This document shows positions 62,249 to 64,000 of a stretch of 64,000 nt of DNA, piece after piece. The notes under the pieces were generated by a model. It saw nothing but the letters and a program-made list of their open reading frames with translations, ran no database searches and was not told where the DNA came from. The number at the start of each line of letters is the position of its first letter. The stretch's first letter is position 1. Origin of the DNA: Amycolatopsis sp. NBC_01488 (GTDB lineage Bacteria; Actinomycetota; Actinomycetes; Mycobacteriales; Pseudonocardiaceae); NCBI RefSeq assembly GCF_036227105.1, contig NZ_CP109434.1, forward strand, positions 3,538,001 to 3,602,000, read 5' to 3'. Made by a program: the position numbers and the translations under genes.

Positions 62249-62313
62249 AATCAGTGGCCGCCGATCGGGGCGCGCGGCCCTGCCGTCGCGGTTCGGGCTC
62301 GGATAGGAGATTT

Positions 62314-63456
62314 ATGCAGGTCAGGTCCACTCTCGTGCGTGGCGGGATCGCGGCTCTCGCCGCGGCCGCCGCGGTCATGATCGGTTCTCCGGCCGCGCTG
62401 GCCGACGACGGTGCCGCCCGCGGCCGCGTCGACGAGCACGGTGGCACGGTCGGCTACCGGCTGAACCTCGGCAAGGGCGGCGACTACATCGCCGAGCTCT
62501 TCGACATGAAGCTGTCCAATGGCAGCACGCTCAAGCTCTACTGCGTGCAGATCACCGTCGGTCTGCGCACCGACGTCGACATGGTCGAGCGGCCGTGGAA
62601 CAAGTACCCCGCGCAGGGCCCGTTCAACGACAACAGCGCGAAGATCAACTGGGTGCTGCACAACGGCTACCCGGGCACCGGCCTCGACGCGCTGGGCAAG
62701 GCGCTGAAGAAGGCCGGCGTCGACGTCCACGACGGCGTCTCCGAGCGCGAGGCCATCGCCGCGACCCAGGCCGCCGTGTGGCACTTCAGCGACGGCGTGA
62801 ACCTCGACGCCACCAAGCCGCTGGCCGAGGAGAACTCGGCCGACGCGAACGCCGACGTCGCCGCGCTCTACGCCTACCTCACCGGTGATCAGAACAAGGG
62901 CATCGGCGAGCAGCCGAAGCCGACGCTGAACATCGCCGTGGACAAGACCGAGGGCGCGGCCGGCGGCAAGATCGGCCCGTACAGCGTCGCCACCAGCGGG
63001 GACATCACGTCGCTGACCAGCCAGCTGCCCGAGGGCGTCAAGATCACCGACGCCGAAGGCAAGGAGCTGAAGGGCTCGGACGTCAAGGACGGCAGCAAGC
63101 TGTACGTCGACGTCCCGGCGGGCACCAAGCCGGGCAAGGGCGCCTTCACCCTCAAGGCTTCCGGCGAGCTGGACACCGGCCGCCTGTTCGTGTCCGAGAA
63201 CTACGCGAAGCAGCCGGCGCAGTCGCTGATCGTGGCCGACTCGGAGAAGACCGAGGTGACCGCGAACGCGGCCGCCAGCTGGGCCGAGGCGACCGCCCCG
63301 ACCACCGCGCCGAGCACCCCGGCCGGCTCGACCGGCGGGGGCGGCGAGCTCGCCAACACCGGTGTCGACGCCGCGGTTCCGTTCACCGTCGGCGGCCTGC
63401 TGCTCGGCGGCGGCGCGCTGATGCTGCTGCTGAACCGGCGTCGCAGCCGCGCGTAA
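62314..63456 (+). CDS. Thioester (TQXA) domain surface protein with LAXTG sortase signal
   Basis: The 380-residue protein has a signal peptide (RGGIAALAAAAAVMIGSPAALA) and a TQXA thioester domain. In this family a Cys and a Gln form an internal thioester that can bind host or surface amines covalently; here these are Cys77 (LYCVQI) and Gln152 (ATQAAVW). An Ig-like stalk domain (about 205-310) and a Thr/Pro/Gly linker follow. The C-terminus has LANTG (346-350), a hydrophobic helix and RRRSRA, the sortase E-type wall anchor. ATG 62314 follows GGATAGGAG. The AT-rich upstream region and a strong terminator mark it as a single-gene unit. Confidence 0.9.
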   Translation: MQVRSTLVRGGIAALAAAAAVMIGSPAALADDGAARGRVDEHGGTVGYRLNLGKGGDYIAELFDMKLSNGSTLKLYCVQITVGLRTDVDMVERPWNKYPAQGPFNDNSAKINWVLHNGYPGTGLDALGKALKKAGVDVHDGVSEREAIAATQAAVWHFSDGVNLDATKPLAEENSADANADVAALYAYLTGDQNKGIGEQPKPTLNIAVDKTEGAAGGKIGPYSVATSGDITSLTSQLPEGVKITDAEGKELKGSDVKDGSKLYVDVPAGTKPGKGAFTLKASGELDTGRLFVSENYAKQPAQSLIVADSEKTEVTANAAASWAEATAPTTAPSTPAGSTGGGGELANTGVDAAVPFTVGGLLLGGGALMLLLNRRRSRA

Positions 63457-63476
63457 GCGGTAAGCAGTACCCGTGA

Positions 63477-63507
63477 ACGGGGCCGGTCCACTGTGGACCG
63501 GCCCCGT
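63477..63507 (+). terminator. Terminator after the surface-protein gene (contains palindrome copy 7)
   Basis: ACGGGGCCGGTCCAC and GTGGACCGGCCCCGT are perfectly complementary (15 bp) with one base at the centre, followed by TTTC. GTCCA-CTG-TGGAC occupies 63486-63498 at the tip of the stem. Confidence 0.85.
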
Positions 63508-63662
63508 TTCGCGTCCGGCCGGCGGATTGCGATCGGGGCAAACGCGGCGAACCCCCGCAAATCGCGTCCCGCAGGCCCCGACGTCGCCTCCGACCGCCAC
63601 GCCGCCCGGCTTCCGCACGATAGGCGACGACCGGGCCGCGCCGACGTGGGAGATTCGCCGGT

Positions 63663-64000
63663 ATGACGGAATCCGCGACGTGGTTCGTGCGCTTCCACCC
63701 GGCCGCGCCCGGCGCACCGCGGCTCGTCTGCTTCCCGCACGCCGGCGGGTCGGCGAGCTACTTCCACCCGTTCTCGGCCGCGCTGGCCCCCGAGGTCGAC
63801 GTGCTGACCGTGCAGTACCCGGGCCGGCAGAACCGGCACGCCGAACCGCTGGTGGACGACCTGTTCGTGCTCGCCGACCGGCTGGCCGACGCGCTCGCCG
63901 CCGAGGTCGCCGGACCGGTCGCGTTCTTCGGGCACAGCATGGGTGCCAGCCTGGCCTTCGAGGTCGCGCGGCGGCTCGGACCCGGGCCGCTCGGCCTGTT
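63663..64000 (+). CDS. Type II thioesterase (partial, N-terminal 112 residues)
   Basis: The frame from ATG 63663 reads MTESATWFVRFHPAAPG, then LVCFPHAGGSASYFHPFS, VLTVQYPGRQNRHAEP and FFGHSMGASLAFEVARRLG, and runs off the window. These are the hallmarks of the GrsT/TEII alpha/beta-hydrolases (FPHAGG, YPGR, and GHSMG with the nucleophile Ser92) that clear misprimed carriers of NRPS or PKS assembly lines. About 130 residues, including the catalytic Asp and His, are outside the window. A biosynthetic cluster downstream is likely. Confidence 0.9.
   Translation, partial: MTESATWFVRFHPAAPGAPRLVCFPHAGGSASYFHPFSAALAPEVDVLTVQYPGRQNRHAEPLVDDLFVLADRLADALAAEVAGPVAFFGHSMGASLAFEVARRLGPGPLGL

Overview
The window is chromosomal DNA from a very GC-rich actinomycete. 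The gene set points to the Pseudonocardiaceae, most likely Amycolatopsis or a close relative: mfd, a mycobacterial-type mazG, eno-ftsB-DUF501-ppx, DtxR/IdeR-type iron boxes, a DasR-like site before a chitinase, LAXTG-anchored proteins and frequent GTG starts. The genus is inferred from gene content only; no database was searched.

Layout. 0-7.3 kb: an XRE regulator divergent from an LLM-class oxidoreductase, then mfd, a SurA-like lipoprotein and mazG. 7.35-11.6 kb: a tightly coupled operon of an ECF sigma factor, a zinc-finger anti-sigma factor with six membrane segments, an ABC ATPase, a 54-codon small ORF coupled at both ends, and two membrane proteins. 11.7-14.1 kb: PPOX enzyme, SGNH hydrolase, TetR regulator and a KTSC protein, with clear operator palindromes. 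14.1-17.4 kb: efeUOB ferrous-iron uptake under two iron boxes. 17.5-24.5 kb: two lytic-transglycosylase-like proteins flanking the eno/ftsB/DUF501 core, then ppx. 24.7-30.3 kb: a complete peptide ABC importer. 30.4-38.5 kb: secreted subtilase, a frameshifted membrane protein, an S10-type peptidase, family-5 uracil-DNA glycosylase, NDH-2 and a secreted GH18/ricin-lectin chitinase. 38.7 kb: an odd 74-nt tRNA with a UAA anticodon. 38.9-48.4 kb: an HTH regulator, a secreted CocE/PepX-like hydrolase and a 1909-residue beta-propeller/hydrolase-like protein of unknown role. 48.7-60.2 kb: a LamG exoprotein, a 2300-residue RHS polymorphic toxin with a HINT release domain, and a putative immunity gene. 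60.2-64 kb: P450/TetR divergent pair, a thioester/LAXTG surface protein, and the start of a type II thioesterase, which hints at a biosynthetic cluster beyond the edge.

The best candidate for a poorly described system is 48.7-60.2 kb. A large secreted carbohydrate-binding-type protein precedes an RHS shell that carries an unassigned about 106-residue toxin, with an unassigned 127-residue immunity candidate starting 4 nt after it. The toxin gene uses the rare codon TTA two codons before its stop, and the window also carries an atypical UAA tRNA gene. Independently, the 13-bp palindrome GTCCA-NNN-TGGAC occurs seven times, far above chance. In all five internal coding copies it lies in the same codon frame, despite using A/T-ending codons that are rare here.
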